Shown here: positions 35,271 through 43,672 of the stretch, one piece after another
Layout of the letters: each line of letters starts with the position of its first letter
Numbering within the stretch: the first letter of the stretch is position 1
NCBI GenBank assembly: GCA_965229565.1
Contig: OZ245888.1
Span: 930,001 to 994,000, forward strand
Source: JANQNX01 sp040217095
Lineage (GTDB): Bacteria > Pseudomonadota > Gammaproteobacteria > Eutrophobiales > Eutrophobiaceae
Direction of reading: 5' to 3'
DNA length: 64,000 nucleotides
Notes under the pieces: generated by a model
What the model was told of the DNA's origin: nothing
The model's database searches: none
The model's input: the letters and a program-made list of their open reading frames with translations, nothing else
Translations under genes and position numbers: made by a program

Positions 35271-36278
35271 TTAACCGGCTTCCTTGGTGGTCTTGATGAT
35301 AGCCGCGGCAACCTTGTAAGGGTCGGCATTGGATGCCGGGCGACGATCTTCCAGTCGGCCTTTCCAGCCATCTTCCACGGTGCTAACCGGGATACGAATC
35401 GATGCACCACGGTCAGAAACACCATAGCTGAATTCATGGATAGACTGGGTTTCATGCTTACCGGTCAGGCGCTGTTCGTTGTGTGCACCGTACACGTCAA
35501 TGTGTCGTTTAATGTTCTTACCAAACTGTTCACAAATCTTGGTAAAGACTTCTTCCTTGCCAGCTTCGCGCATTTCGGCGTTAGAGAAGTTGGCATGCAT
35601 ACCGGAGCCGTTCCAGTCGGTGTCACCCAGTGGTTTAGGGTGCCAGTCAACCGCAAGGTCGTATTTCTCACCGGTACGCTCAAGCAGGTAACGCGCTAAC
35701 CAGATTTCGTCACCGGCACGCTTCGCGCTCTTGGCAAAAATCTGGAATTCCCACTGGCCAGCAGCTACCTCGGCGTTGATACCTTCAACATTCAGGCCTG
35801 CTTCCAGGCACAGATCGAGGTGCTCGTCGATCATCTCGCGGCAGTAAGCATTACGTGCACCTACAGAGCAATAATAGGGGCCCTGCGGAGGAGGATAACC
35901 ACCGGGAGGGAAACCAGGAGGAAGATTGGTAGCCGGATCCCAAAGGAAATATTCCTGTTCGAAACCGAACCAGTAAGCTTCGTCATCTTCATCGATGGTA
36001 GCGCGACCGTTGGACTCATGCGGGGAATGGTCAGGGTTCAAGACCTCGGTCATCACCAGGTATGAGTTAAGACGAGCCGGATCAGGGATAATCATAACCG
36101 GTTTCAGCAGGCAGTCAGATGAACCACCCTCGGCCTGTTCGGTAGAACTACCGTCAAATACCCACATAGGGCAATCTTCCAGCTTACCGCTGAAATCCTT
36201 TCGCACCATGGTTTTACTTCTTAAACTTTGAGTTGGCTTGTATCCGTCCAGCCAAATATATTCCAACTTACTTTTCAT
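35271..36278 (-). CDS. glnII: Glutamine synthetase type II (eukaryote-like)
   Basis: A 335-residue glutamine synthetase of the short GSII class, which makes glutamine from glutamate, ammonia and ATP. The N-terminal beta-grasp part contains WVFDGSSTEQAEGGSSDC (about 39-56). The metal-binding glutamates lie in FGFEQEYFLW (about 104-113) and in the GINAEVAAGQWEFQ segment (about 167-180). NGSGMHANFS and the RPASNADPY C terminus are diagnostic of GSII. Unlike GSI it lacks the adenylylation site, so it would not be controlled by GlnE. NtrC-type control is suggested by sites upstream. Confidence 0.93.
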   Translation of the reverse strand: MKSKLEYIWLDGYKPTQSLRSKTMVRKDFSGKLEDCPMWVFDGSSTEQAEGGSSDCLLKPVMIIPDPARLNSYLVMTEVLNPDHSPHESNGRATIDEDDEAYWFGFEQEYFLWDPATNLPPGFPPGGYPPPQGPYYCSVGARNAYCREMIDEHLDLCLEAGLNVEGINAEVAAGQWEFQIFAKSAKRAGDEIWLARYLLERTGEKYDLAVDWHPKPLGDTDWNGSGMHANFSNAEMREAGKEEVFTKICEQFGKNIKRHIDVYGAHNEQRLTGKHETQSIHEFSYGVSDRGASIRIPVSTVEDGWKGRLEDRRPASNADPYKVAAAIIKTTKEAG

Positions 36279-36345
36279 GATTTGAGCTCTCCTCCAATTA
36301 ATTATGTAAGTAGACTGAAGCCTGTTTATTTAGAGTCAGTCATTT

Positions 36346-36361
36346 TGCAATATGTATTCCA
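36346..36361 (-). promoter_or_regulatory. Candidate sigma-54 promoter of glnII
   Basis: On the minus strand the sequence TGG-N8-TTGCA (TGG at 36361-36359, TTGCA at 36350-36346) fits the -24/-12 spacing of sigma-54 promoters, with a perfect -12 element and a partial -24 element. Transcription would start near 36335, about 57 bases before the glnII start. It is supported by the NtrC-like sites about 200 bases upstream. Confidence 0.45.
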
Positions 36362-36525
36362 GCTATTCGTCATAGTGCAAAATCAGGTAAAACGGCCCTG
36401 CCTATATTCAACAGCCAGAGAATTTTGTGCGATAAATCGGCTAGTTAGCGATAATTTAGCAAGCCAGGCTAACGGCCTGGAGTAATGCACATTATCGTCG
36501 CGTTCGGGTCGGCGCTGATTTAAGC

Positions 36526-36572
36526 GCACAATAATAGTGCATTATGCCCCTATTAACGCGCTAAAGTGGTGC
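36526..36572. promoter_or_regulatory. Two NtrC-like enhancer sites upstream of glnII
   Basis: Site 1, GCAC-N7-GTGC at 36526-36540, matches both half sites of the NtrC consensus. Site 2, GCGC-N7-GTGC at 36558-36572, matches seven of eight half-site bases. The centres are 32 bp apart (three helical turns), the same spacing as the two strong NtrC sites of E. coli glnA. An extra half site GCAC lies at 36487-36490. They are about 200 bp upstream of the proposed sigma-54 promoter. Confidence 0.45.
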
Positions 36573-36573
36573 G

Positions 36574-37533
36574 CTACGGTAGCCAGTCTTCCTCGAGCAG
36601 CCGCACCAGTTCGGCACAGCTCTCGAGTCTATCATCCGGGGCCTTTGCCAGGCATTTCATGGCGACGTCCTCGAGTAGTTCAGGGATACGTATCCTGGTG
36701 ACCTCTGACGGTCGCGGCGGCGTTTCTTCCCGGATCTTTTCTAACATGTCATATACGTATTCCTCGTCGAAGGGTGGTTGCCCACACAGGACCTCGTAAA
36801 GAATTGCCCCCAGGCTATATATATCCGTGCGGAAATCGATATCCGGATCACGCCTGGTCTGCTCGGGTGACATGTACAGAATTGAACCCTGTAATTGTTC
36901 CTGGTCGGTCATGGAGGATACCTTCTTGTTGGTATCAATCACCCCTGTATCTTCCGACAAATCGATACTTGAGCCGTCTTCCGTCCAGACCTTGGCCAAT
37001 CCCCAGTCCATCAGTAGTACTTCGCCGAACGGTCCGACAAGAATATTCTCCGGCTTGATATCGCGATGGATAACGCGATGAGTATGCGCGTACTCAAGTG
37101 CATGTGCGATCTGGATAAGCACATTAATCAACTGTGTTAAATCGTAGCGTTCGCGGTAGTCCAGGATCTCGCGCAGCGTATAGCCATGTACCAGCTTCAT
37201 GGTGAAGTAGATTTGGCCCTTTGAATCCCGGCCCAGCTCGTACATGGGGACGGTATTCGGGTGCTGTAACATGGCACCGACCCTGGCTTCACGCAGGAAA
37301 CGTTTTTGCTCTATCGGGTCCTTGGCAAACTCGGGTTTCAGCGTCTTGTAACAGACCACGCGCGACAGGTGCAGGTCCTTGCAAGACTGGACAATAGCCT
37401 TGCCGCCACGTGCAATGGTTTTGAAATAAGCATAGCGTGTGGCCGGATTGATCTTTTCCGGTAATGGCGCATCGGTATTTTCCAGGTACAGCAGGGCATA
37501 GTCATCTGTAGGGGGTTCAGGAAAAGTGGTCAT
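36574..37533 (-). CDS. Hanks-type serine/threonine protein kinase
   Basis: A soluble 319-residue protein kinase with no membrane segment or sensor domain. Catalytic elements are present: the glycine loop IARGGKAIV (about 40-48, loosely matching), Lys63, Glu82, HRDIKPEN (156-163) and the magnesium loop as DWG (176-178, common in bacterial kinases in place of DFG). YMSPEQ marks the end of the activation segment. The C-terminal end carries only the kinase fold. It lies upstream of glnII on the same strand but 295 bp away, and is divergent from the DUF4124 genes. Its target is unknown. Confidence 0.88.
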   Translation of the reverse strand: MTTFPEPPTDDYALLYLENTDAPLPEKINPATRYAYFKTIARGGKAIVQSCKDLHLSRVVCYKTLKPEFAKDPIEQKRFLREARVGAMLQHPNTVPMYELGRDSKGQIYFTMKLVHGYTLREILDYRERYDLTQLINVLIQIAHALEYAHTHRVIHRDIKPENILVGPFGEVLLMDWGLAKVWTEDGSSIDLSEDTGVIDTNKKVSSMTDQEQLQGSILYMSPEQTRRDPDIDFRTDIYSLGAILYEVLCGQPPFDEEYVYDMLEKIREETPPRPSEVTRIRIPELLEDVAMKCLAKAPDDRLESCAELVRLLEEDWLP

Positions 37534-37612
37534 GTAATAATGCCTTTAAAATAGTGATTATGTGCGGTTGCTGTCAGGTGATATTTTAACCGGTGCGTAA
37601 TACATTTTATTC

Positions 37613-37638
37613 ACGTTACAGGTTACTGACTGTAACGT
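37613..37638. promoter_or_regulatory. Palindromic site between kinase and DUF4124 genes
   Basis: ACGTTACA (37613-37620) and TGTAACGT (37631-37638) form an exact 8-bp inverted repeat with a 10-base spacer, one half site per 18 bases. It lies in the 165-bp divergent promoter region. A TATAAAT that could be a -10 box for the rightward gene follows at about 37659. It looks like the operator of a dimeric regulator, but no regulator is identified. Confidence 0.45.
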
Positions 37639-37698
37639 AATTTGTGAACCTGTTCAGTATAAATAGCCAGTTATGATTGAACTGTGTAAAGCCGGGCT

Positions 37699-38364
37699 AT
37701 GTCCCATAATATTATGAAATTACCAGTACTGTTATTTGCATTTATCCCTTTAACCATTGCCGCTGAAACGGTTTATAAATCAGTGGATGAACAAGGTAAC
37801 GTGATTTTTTCCGACCAGCCATCGGCCAATGCCGAGAAACTGGAAGTTGCACCTGCCCCAGCCATCGATTTTAAACAACTATCATTACCAGCGCGTGCCA
37901 AGGACAAGGTTGAAGATTCGGCTACCTATCAGCAAGTGCTGATACTCGAACCGGGAAACGAACAAACGATTCACGATAATCCCGGTAACCTCACCGTTTT
38001 GATAGCTTCAGAGCCGATGCTGAAGCAAGGGCATCAAATCATGCTGGAAATGGATGGTAAACGTGTCAGTACCGGTACGGATAACACGGTGAAAATAGAG
38101 AATATCGACAGGGGGCAGCACACGCTGACAGCACGGATAGTTAATGCCGACGGTAATGTCCTGCTGTCTTCCAGGCCGACGACATTCTTCATGCGCCGGG
38201 TGAGCAAACTGACTTCACCGTTGAACAAGGATACCGCGAATAACCAGGCTACCGGTGTCAGTCCCGTCAATCCGCCCCGGGTGGTTCCCGACGGTGTAAC
38301 ACCCGTGAATCCACCGAAGCCGGGTGGTCAGCAACCCGCTCCCGCGGCTACACCCACCTTGTAA
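37699..38364 (+). CDS. DUF4124 domain-containing exported protein (first copy)
   Basis: A 221-residue exported protein. An inner ATG at 37714 (MKLPVLLFAF) would place the signal peptide first and aligns with the start of the neighbouring paralogue. After the signal the DUF4124 domain is evident: AETVYKSVDEQGNVIFSDQP (about 22-41), the pattern ETVYKxVDxxGNVIFSDQPSA shared by both copies. A middle Ig-like stretch (about 75-160) and a Pro/Gly-rich tail (HTL-type repeats of PVNPP near 190-210) follow. The role is unknown. Such genes commonly sit near glnA/ntrBC in related bacteria. Confidence 0.8.
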   Translation: MSHNIMKLPVLLFAFIPLTIAAETVYKSVDEQGNVIFSDQPSANAEKLEVAPAPAIDFKQLSLPARAKDKVEDSATYQQVLILEPGNEQTIHDNPGNLTVLIASEPMLKQGHQIMLEMDGKRVSTGTDNTVKIENIDRGQHTLTARIVNADGNVLLSSRPTTFFMRRVSKLTSPLNKDTANNQATGVSPVNPPRVVPDGVTPVNPPKPGGQQPAPAATPTL

Positions 38365-38384
38365 TTATTGGCGTAGTCACCGGC

Positions 38385-38918
38385 ATGAGCTATGCTGCAA
38401 ACATGAAGCTATCACTCACTGTCCTGCTTTTATTGGTTTTCAGTATTACCGCTGCAGAAACGGTTTATAAAACCGTCGACAAGGATGGCAACGTGATTTT
38501 CAGCGACCAGCCCTCTGCGGGTGCCGAGCAGATCGAACTGCAGGAATTGCAGACCATAAAAAACCCCAATACGCCGAGATTACCGCCTCGAAATACAGCC
38601 GCGCAGGCACCCGATCCGGCCGAGTATTACCAGGCCATATCGATAATCAGCCCCGCAGAAGGTGAGGGCTATCGCAACAATGCCGGAAACCTCAACATCA
38701 GCCTGTCACTGCAACCTGCACTCAGGCCTGGCCACAAGGTCGTCATCAAGCTGGATGGCGAGGAGATCGCCAGCGGCACCGCGTTGTCGGCAACAGTAGA
38801 AAACGTTGATCGTGGCACACACAGTCTGACTGCTGCCGTTGTTGATGCCGGGGGGAAAAGCCTGATCTCCACGACCAGTAGTTTCAGTATGCTCAGGGTG
38901 TCTCTGGGCACGCCCTGA
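38385..38918 (+). CDS. DUF4124 domain-containing exported protein (second copy)
   Basis: A 177-residue paralogue of the preceding gene, 20 bp downstream. The domain AETVYKTVDKDGNVIFSDQP follows the signal peptide (best start possibly ATG 38403, MKLSLTVLLLL). The same middle fold follows: GHKVVIKLDGEEIASGTALS parallels GHQIMLEMDGKRVSTGTDNT of copy one. It lacks the Pro-rich tail. The two arose by tandem duplication and have diverged considerably. Probably periplasmic; function unknown. Confidence 0.8.
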   Translation: MSYAANMKLSLTVLLLLVFSITAAETVYKTVDKDGNVIFSDQPSAGAEQIELQELQTIKNPNTPRLPPRNTAAQAPDPAEYYQAISIISPAEGEGYRNNAGNLNISLSLQPALRPGHKVVIKLDGEEIASGTALSATVENVDRGTHSLTAAVVDAGGKSLISTTSSFSMLRVSLGTP

Positions 38919-38985
38919 TCTAGCCTTACCCGGAAACTTAACCATCATCTACAAGGGCCTGCATCGTCCAGGACGTATGTATTGG

Positions 38986-39025
38986 TGCACAGGTCTATAA
39001 TTGTGCATTTGGTCTGCTTCTTGCT
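38986..39025 (+). promoter_or_regulatory. Candidate NtrC-like palindrome and sigma-54 promoter before ntrB
   Basis: TGCACA (38986-38991) and TGTGCA (39002-39007) form an inverted repeat with a 10-base spacer. Directly after it TGG-N8-TTGCT (39010-39025) has sigma-54 spacing. The palindrome spacing differs from the usual NtrC site, and it abuts the promoter, as would fit repression rather than activation. ntrB begins about 140 bases further on. Confidence 0.3.
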
Positions 39026-39164
39026 GTAACCCTCTAGGATAATCATGACGCACAATTGGATTAGTGTAAGTCATTAATATTTATATATATTTAAATAACA
39101 CAGATTTAGTACCCGGATTAAACCAGTGAAAAACGCACTAAAACAGTGCAATAATGCGCATACC

Positions 39165-40220
39165 ATGACCTTTATTAGTGAAACGGCAGATAAAATTCTC
39201 GACAATCTGTCTACTGCTATCCTGCTATTTGATGCCGAGCTGTCACTCATCTGTATCAATGCCTCGGGCGAGGATATGTTGTCGGTGAGTAGCAACCGGG
39301 TTGATGGATTAAAGCCCAGGCAGATCTGGCCAAAATCAACGTTCTTCAACCGTGTCCTGAATAAGGCCCTGGAGACCGGCGCCAAGCATATTGAGCGCGA
39401 CGTATTGATCACACTCAATAACAACAGCAAGATTCGCGTCGATGCCATGATCACCCCCATACTTGACGAAGAAGAGGTGGCCGAGGTACTGGTTGAACTG
39501 GTCGACGCCTATGCCTATGAGAAGGTTATGCAGGAGCATAACCAGAAGACCTTGCAGGAAGCGGCAAAGGAGGCCGTGCAGGGCATGGCGCATGAAATCA
39601 AGAACCCGCTTGGTGGCATCAGGGGCGCGGCCCAGTTGCTGGAAGCCGAACTGCACGAGCAGGATCTCAAGGAATACACCCGCATCATCGTTTCTGAATC
39701 AGATCGGCTGCGAAATTTTATCGATAAAATGCTGTCGCCCAGCAAGTCTTCGCAGAAAACCGAGATGAATATCCACGAAATACTTGAATATGTTGTCTCA
39801 CTGGTCAGGGCCGAAAGCACGCATACCATCAGGATCATAAAAAATTATGATCCCAGCATTCCCGATATCCTTGCCGACAGGGAGCAGCTAATCCAGGCGG
39901 TGCTCAACCTGGTTCGCAATGCCGTGCAGGCGATAGACAAGAACGGTTCCATTACACTTAAAACACGAATTCGCAGGAAGGTAACCATCAACAACAGGCT
40001 GAATCGTCATGTGATCGTGCTTGAAGTGATAGACGATGGTCCTGGTATTCCGCCGGAGATTGAGGACGCGGCCTTTTATCCCATGATTACGACGCGTGCC
40101 GAGGGCACGGGACTGGGCCTGACACTGGCCCAGCAAATAATTCAGGCACATGATGGTTTAATCAGTTATGAACGAGAAAATGACAAAACCTACTTTACCA
40201 TCCTCTTACCACTGGACTAG
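39165..40220 (+). CDS. ntrB: Nitrogen regulation sensor histidine kinase NtrB
   Basis: A cytoplasmic PAS-histidine kinase (351 residues from ATG 39165; E. coli NtrB has 349) that phosphorylates NtrC under nitrogen limitation, under control of PII. A GTG 39 bases upstream is also in frame. The PAS domain (about 8-120) is followed by the phospho-acceptor in MAHEIKNPLGG (His at about 145). The ATP-binding N, G1 and G2 boxes lie in LNLVRNAVQAI, DDGPGIPPEI and TGLGLTLAQQI. The stop lies 4 bases before the ntrC start. Confidence 0.93.
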   Translation: MTFISETADKILDNLSTAILLFDAELSLICINASGEDMLSVSSNRVDGLKPRQIWPKSTFFNRVLNKALETGAKHIERDVLITLNNNSKIRVDAMITPILDEEEVAEVLVELVDAYAYEKVMQEHNQKTLQEAAKEAVQGMAHEIKNPLGGIRGAAQLLEAELHEQDLKEYTRIIVSESDRLRNFIDKMLSPSKSSQKTEMNIHEILEYVVSLVRAESTHTIRIIKNYDPSIPDILADREQLIQAVLNLVRNAVQAIDKNGSITLKTRIRRKVTINNRLNRHVIVLEVIDDGPGIPPEIEDAAFYPMITTRAEGTGLGLTLAQQIIQAHDGLISYERENDKTYFTILLPLD

Positions 40221-40224
40221 GGAT

Positions 40225-41628
40225 ATGGATGTTAAACAACAGGTATGGATCGTAGACGATGACAAGTCTATTCGCTGGGTGCTGGAGAAAGCACTGCAGA
40301 AATCCGATGCGCATATAGAGAGTTTTTCAAAACCTGACGACGTTTTGAAACGACTTCCAGCAGAACAACCGGATGTGATTATCTCCGATGTGCGCATGCC
40401 GGGCATGGATGGCATAACCCTGCTGGACCATATTAAAAAAGTTAACCCGGAGATACCGGTCATCATCATGACCGCCTATTCCGACCTGGACCGAGCCGTT
40501 TCTGCATTCCAGGGTGGTGCTTTCGAATACATTTCCAAGCCATTTGACGTTGATGAAGTTGTCAGCCTGGTTAAGCGTGCCATCGCGCACAAGCTCAAGT
40601 CACCGGCAATTAACGATGTCGATGAGCATCGCGTGACTTCCCCGATTATCGGTTCGGCACAGGCCATGCAGGAAGTATTCAAGGCGATCGGGCGATTATC
40701 AACATCTAACCTGACCGTACTGATTACCGGCGAATCCGGTACCGGCAAGGAACTGGTTGCCAGTGCATTGCATGCCCATAGCCCGCGATCTGAAAGTCCT
40801 TTTATTGCGATTAATACCGCGGCAATACCGAAGGATCTGCTGGAATCGGAATTATTCGGACATGAGAAGGGTGCGTTTACCGGTGCGACTGCCCAGCGCC
40901 AGGGACGATTTGAGCAGGCTAATGGCGGCACGTTGTTCCTCGATGAAATTGGTGATATGCCAGCCGACCTGCAAACAAGACTGTTACGCATACTGGCCCA
41001 GGGCGAGTTCTATCGTGTCGGCGGTCACATGCCTATCAAGGTTGATGTTCGTGTCATCGCCGCTACTCACCAGAACCTGGAAAAGCTGGTCAAGGAAGGC
41101 AAGTTTCGCGAAGACCTGTTGCACCGCCTGAACGTGATACGCGTTCACGTGCCGGCCCTGCGCGAGCGCCGCACTGACGTGATTGAACTGGCCAAACACT
41201 TTCTCAGTATCGCCGCTAAAGAACTGGGCGTTGAAACCAAGCGTCTGCTAAAGGAGACACAGGATTACCTGATTAGCCTGCCCTGGCCAGGCAATGTTCG
41301 TCAGCTGGAAAACTTCTGTCGTTGGGTCACGGTCATGGCATCCAGTACAGAAATCCATATTGATGATCTTCCACCAGAATTAAAGATTGATACCGAGGTC
41401 ACCGAGACCTCCAATGAATGGGAAACCAATTTCAGGCGTTGGGTTGAAACCAGCCTGCTCAAAGGTGATACCGAACTATTGAGAAGCGCCGAACCTTGCT
41501 TTGAGACAATACTGATCGAGGAAGCATTGAAGAAAACCGGTGGCCGCCGCCAGGATGCGGCAAAGTTACTGGGCTGGGGACGCAATACTTTGACGAGAAA
41601 AATTAAACAACTCGGGCTTGATGTTTAG
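40225..41628 (+). CDS. ntrC: Nitrogen regulation response regulator NtrC
   Basis: A sigma-54 activator of 467 residues from ATG 40225 (E. coli NtrC has 469). The longer in-frame start at 40168 lies inside ntrB and is unlikely. Receiver domain: IVDDDKSIRW with phospho-acceptor Asp55. The AAA+ domain carries GESGTGKE (Walker A), GAFTGA (sigma-54 contact) and LFLDEIGDM (Walker B). The C-terminal Fis-type helix-turn-helix reads QDAAKLLGWGRNTLTRKIKQ. It is expected to act on the glnII sites about 4 kb upstream and on other nitrogen genes. Confidence 0.95.
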   Translation: MDVKQQVWIVDDDKSIRWVLEKALQKSDAHIESFSKPDDVLKRLPAEQPDVIISDVRMPGMDGITLLDHIKKVNPEIPVIIMTAYSDLDRAVSAFQGGAFEYISKPFDVDEVVSLVKRAIAHKLKSPAINDVDEHRVTSPIIGSAQAMQEVFKAIGRLSTSNLTVLITGESGTGKELVASALHAHSPRSESPFIAINTAAIPKDLLESELFGHEKGAFTGATAQRQGRFEQANGGTLFLDEIGDMPADLQTRLLRILAQGEFYRVGGHMPIKVDVRVIAATHQNLEKLVKEGKFREDLLHRLNVIRVHVPALRERRTDVIELAKHFLSIAAKELGVETKRLLKETQDYLISLPWPGNVRQLENFCRWVTVMASSTEIHIDDLPPELKIDTEVTETSNEWETNFRRWVETSLLKGDTELLRSAEPCFETILIEEALKKTGGRRQDAAKLLGWGRNTLTRKIKQLGLDV

Positions 41629-41746
41629 GATCTGCCCGTCGCCGCAACTCGCGCGATGTAAATGCATGAAATAACAATGTCTGTTTTATCGACCATCACG
41701 ATCGGATTGTTATTCTCGGATTCACATCCGTGCAAGGCGAAAAGAA

Positions 41747-42763
41747 CTAGTGGTCCTGTTTTAGCCAGCCTGCCACCTGCTTGGCATAGTAGGTAAGAAT
41801 GGCGTCGGCACCGGCACGTTTGCATGATAGCAGTGACTCCATCACGGTGCTTTTTTCATCCAGCCAACCATTCGCTGCTGCCGCTTTCAACATCGCGTAT
41901 TCACCACTGACATGGTAAACAAAAGTGGGCCGCATGAAGGTTGATTTCACGCGCTGCACGATATCGAGATAGGGCAGGCCGGGTTTGACCATGACCATAT
42001 CCGCACCTTCTTCCAGGTCCAGCTCCACTTCCAGTAACGCTTCATCGGAGTTGGCCGGGTCCATCTGGTATGTATACTTGTTGCCACCACCGAGGTTACC
42101 CGCAGAGCCGACCGCATCACGGAATGGACCGTAAAACGAGGAGGCATACTTGGCGGCATAGGCAAGAATCCGCGCATGTATCATGCCGGCGCCCTCGAGT
42201 TCGGCGCGTATGGCGCCAATCCTGCCATCCATCATGTCGGAGGGAGCGACGATATCTGCGCCTGCCTCGGCATGTGATAAGGCTTGTTTGACGAGCACCT
42301 CTACCGTTTCGTCATTCAACACGTAGCCCGATTCATCTGTGAGGCCGTCCTGGCCGGATAATGTATACGGATCCAGTGCGACATCGGTAATAATGCCGAG
42401 CTCCGGGTTACGCTGTTTTAACTGGCTGACTGCAGATTGCACCAGTCCATCCGGGTTATAGGCCTCACGTGCATCGTCACTTTTCTTGCTGTTATTGATG
42501 ACCGGGAACAGGGCAATGGCGGGGATGCCCAGTTCGAGTAATTGATCCGACTCGTTGAGCAGTTCTTCCACTGACAGGCGGCGCACGCCTGGCATGGATG
42601 CCACGTCGACCTGGTCTTCCTTGTCCTCGGCAATAAATATCGGGTAAATCAGGTCATCAGCGCTGAGTTTGTTTTCCCGCATCAGGCGCCGGGAAAAGTC
42701 ATCCCTGCGCATGCGTCTAGGACGTGTCATCAGGTATTGTCCGAATGAAGTCTCTTTTGTCAT
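41747..42763 (-). CDS. hemB: Delta-aminolevulinic acid dehydratase (porphobilinogen synthase)
   Basis: This enzyme condenses two aminolevulinates into porphobilinogen for haem. The 338-residue length is normal. The two Schiff-base lysines are seen in AAKYASSFYGPFRDA (about 208-222) and VMVKPGLPYLDI (about 260-271). In the metal loop (TDVALDPYTLSGQDG, about 130-144) Asp replaces the zinc cysteines, which marks a magnesium-type enzyme like that of Pseudomonas. It is transcribed alone; the divergent hydroxylase-family gene starts 88 bp away. Confidence 0.94.
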   Translation of the reverse strand: MTKETSFGQYLMTRPRRMRRDDFSRRLMRENKLSADDLIYPIFIAEDKEDQVDVASMPGVRRLSVEELLNESDQLLELGIPAIALFPVINNSKKSDDAREAYNPDGLVQSAVSQLKQRNPELGIITDVALDPYTLSGQDGLTDESGYVLNDETVEVLVKQALSHAEAGADIVAPSDMMDGRIGAIRAELEGAGMIHARILAYAAKYASSFYGPFRDAVGSAGNLGGGNKYTYQMDPANSDEALLEVELDLEEGADMVMVKPGLPYLDIVQRVKSTFMRPTFVYHVSGEYAMLKAAAANGWLDEKSTVMESLLSCKRAGADAILTYYAKQVAGWLKQDH

Positions 42764-42851
42764 TACACTATGAATTATTATTTTCAGTTTGGTCTATAGT
42801 TTACCGCATATTAAAGATTACACTAGGCCTCGCACGAGTTAGCATAAAACC

Positions 42852-43667
42852 ATGTCATCCCTTGAACAATTGATAATTGAGCAGCAGTCACTCCTGCGCA
42901 TGGTGATTTTTATAACTTTACTGATGCTGTTTTTATCGCTTGAGCGTTACTGGCCGAGACGCAAGGTAGCAGCCGGCTCCGATAAGAAAAGACGGTTATA
43001 TAACCTTGGTTTGCTGACCATCAATATCATTGCAGTACGTATACTTATTCCCCTGGCACTGTTCCAGGCGGCAATGTTTGCGAGCAGCGAGAATATTGGT
43101 TTGTTTAACCTGCTGGGCTTACCGCTATGGATAAACCTGGTTTTGAGTATCCTGTTGTTTGATCTGCTGATCTACCTGCAACACGTGGCCTTTCACAAGT
43201 TTGCGATATTGTGGCGTATTCATCGTATTCACCATACAGACCTGCAGTTTGATGTCACTACCGGTGTGCGCTTTCATCCTTTCGAAATCCTGTTGTCGAT
43301 GTTGTACAAGTTACTGGCGGTAGTGTTGTTTGGGCCAGTGGCAATTGCGATCATCCTGTATGAAGTCTTGCTGAATGCTTTTGCACTTTTTACACATAGC
43401 AACCTGGGTCTGCCAGCAAGACTGGAGGTATTGATCAGGCGTATCGTCGTTACACCTGATATGCATCGCGTACATCATTCGGTTATCAAGGTGGAAACCG
43501 ACAGTAACTATGGCAACATCTTTTCGTTCTGGGACAAGCTGTTTCTTACCTATCGTTCCCAGCCTGAACAAGGGCATGAGAACATGCAGATTGGTTTACT
43601 GGAATATCGTCTGCCTGAACAGTTAAAAATAGCTGGTTTACTGGTCTTGCCTTTTAAAAAGGAGTAG
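42852..43667 (+). CDS. Sterol desaturase / fatty acid hydroxylase family membrane protein
   Basis: A 271-residue membrane protein with the di-iron histidine boxes of the fatty acid hydroxylase superfamily: HVAFHK (about 112-117), HRIHHTD (about 124-130), HSNLG and HRVHHS (about 210-215). Four hydrophobic stretches lie at about 15-33, 52-75, 93-112 and 150-180. It should oxygenate a lipid or other hydrophobic substrate; true sterol use is unlikely in this organism. A 53-residue lipoprotein gene starts 5 bp after its stop, using an AAGGAG that overlaps the 3' end. Confidence 0.85.
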   Translation: MSSLEQLIIEQQSLLRMVIFITLLMLFLSLERYWPRRKVAAGSDKKRRLYNLGLLTINIIAVRILIPLALFQAAMFASSENIGLFNLLGLPLWINLVLSILLFDLLIYLQHVAFHKFAILWRIHRIHHTDLQFDVTTGVRFHPFEILLSMLYKLLAVVLFGPVAIAIILYEVLLNAFALFTHSNLGLPARLEVLIRRIVVTPDMHRVHHSVIKVETDSNYGNIFSFWDKLFLTYRSQPEQGHENMQIGLLEYRLPEQLKIAGLLVLPFKKE

Positions 43668-43672
43668 TGCGT

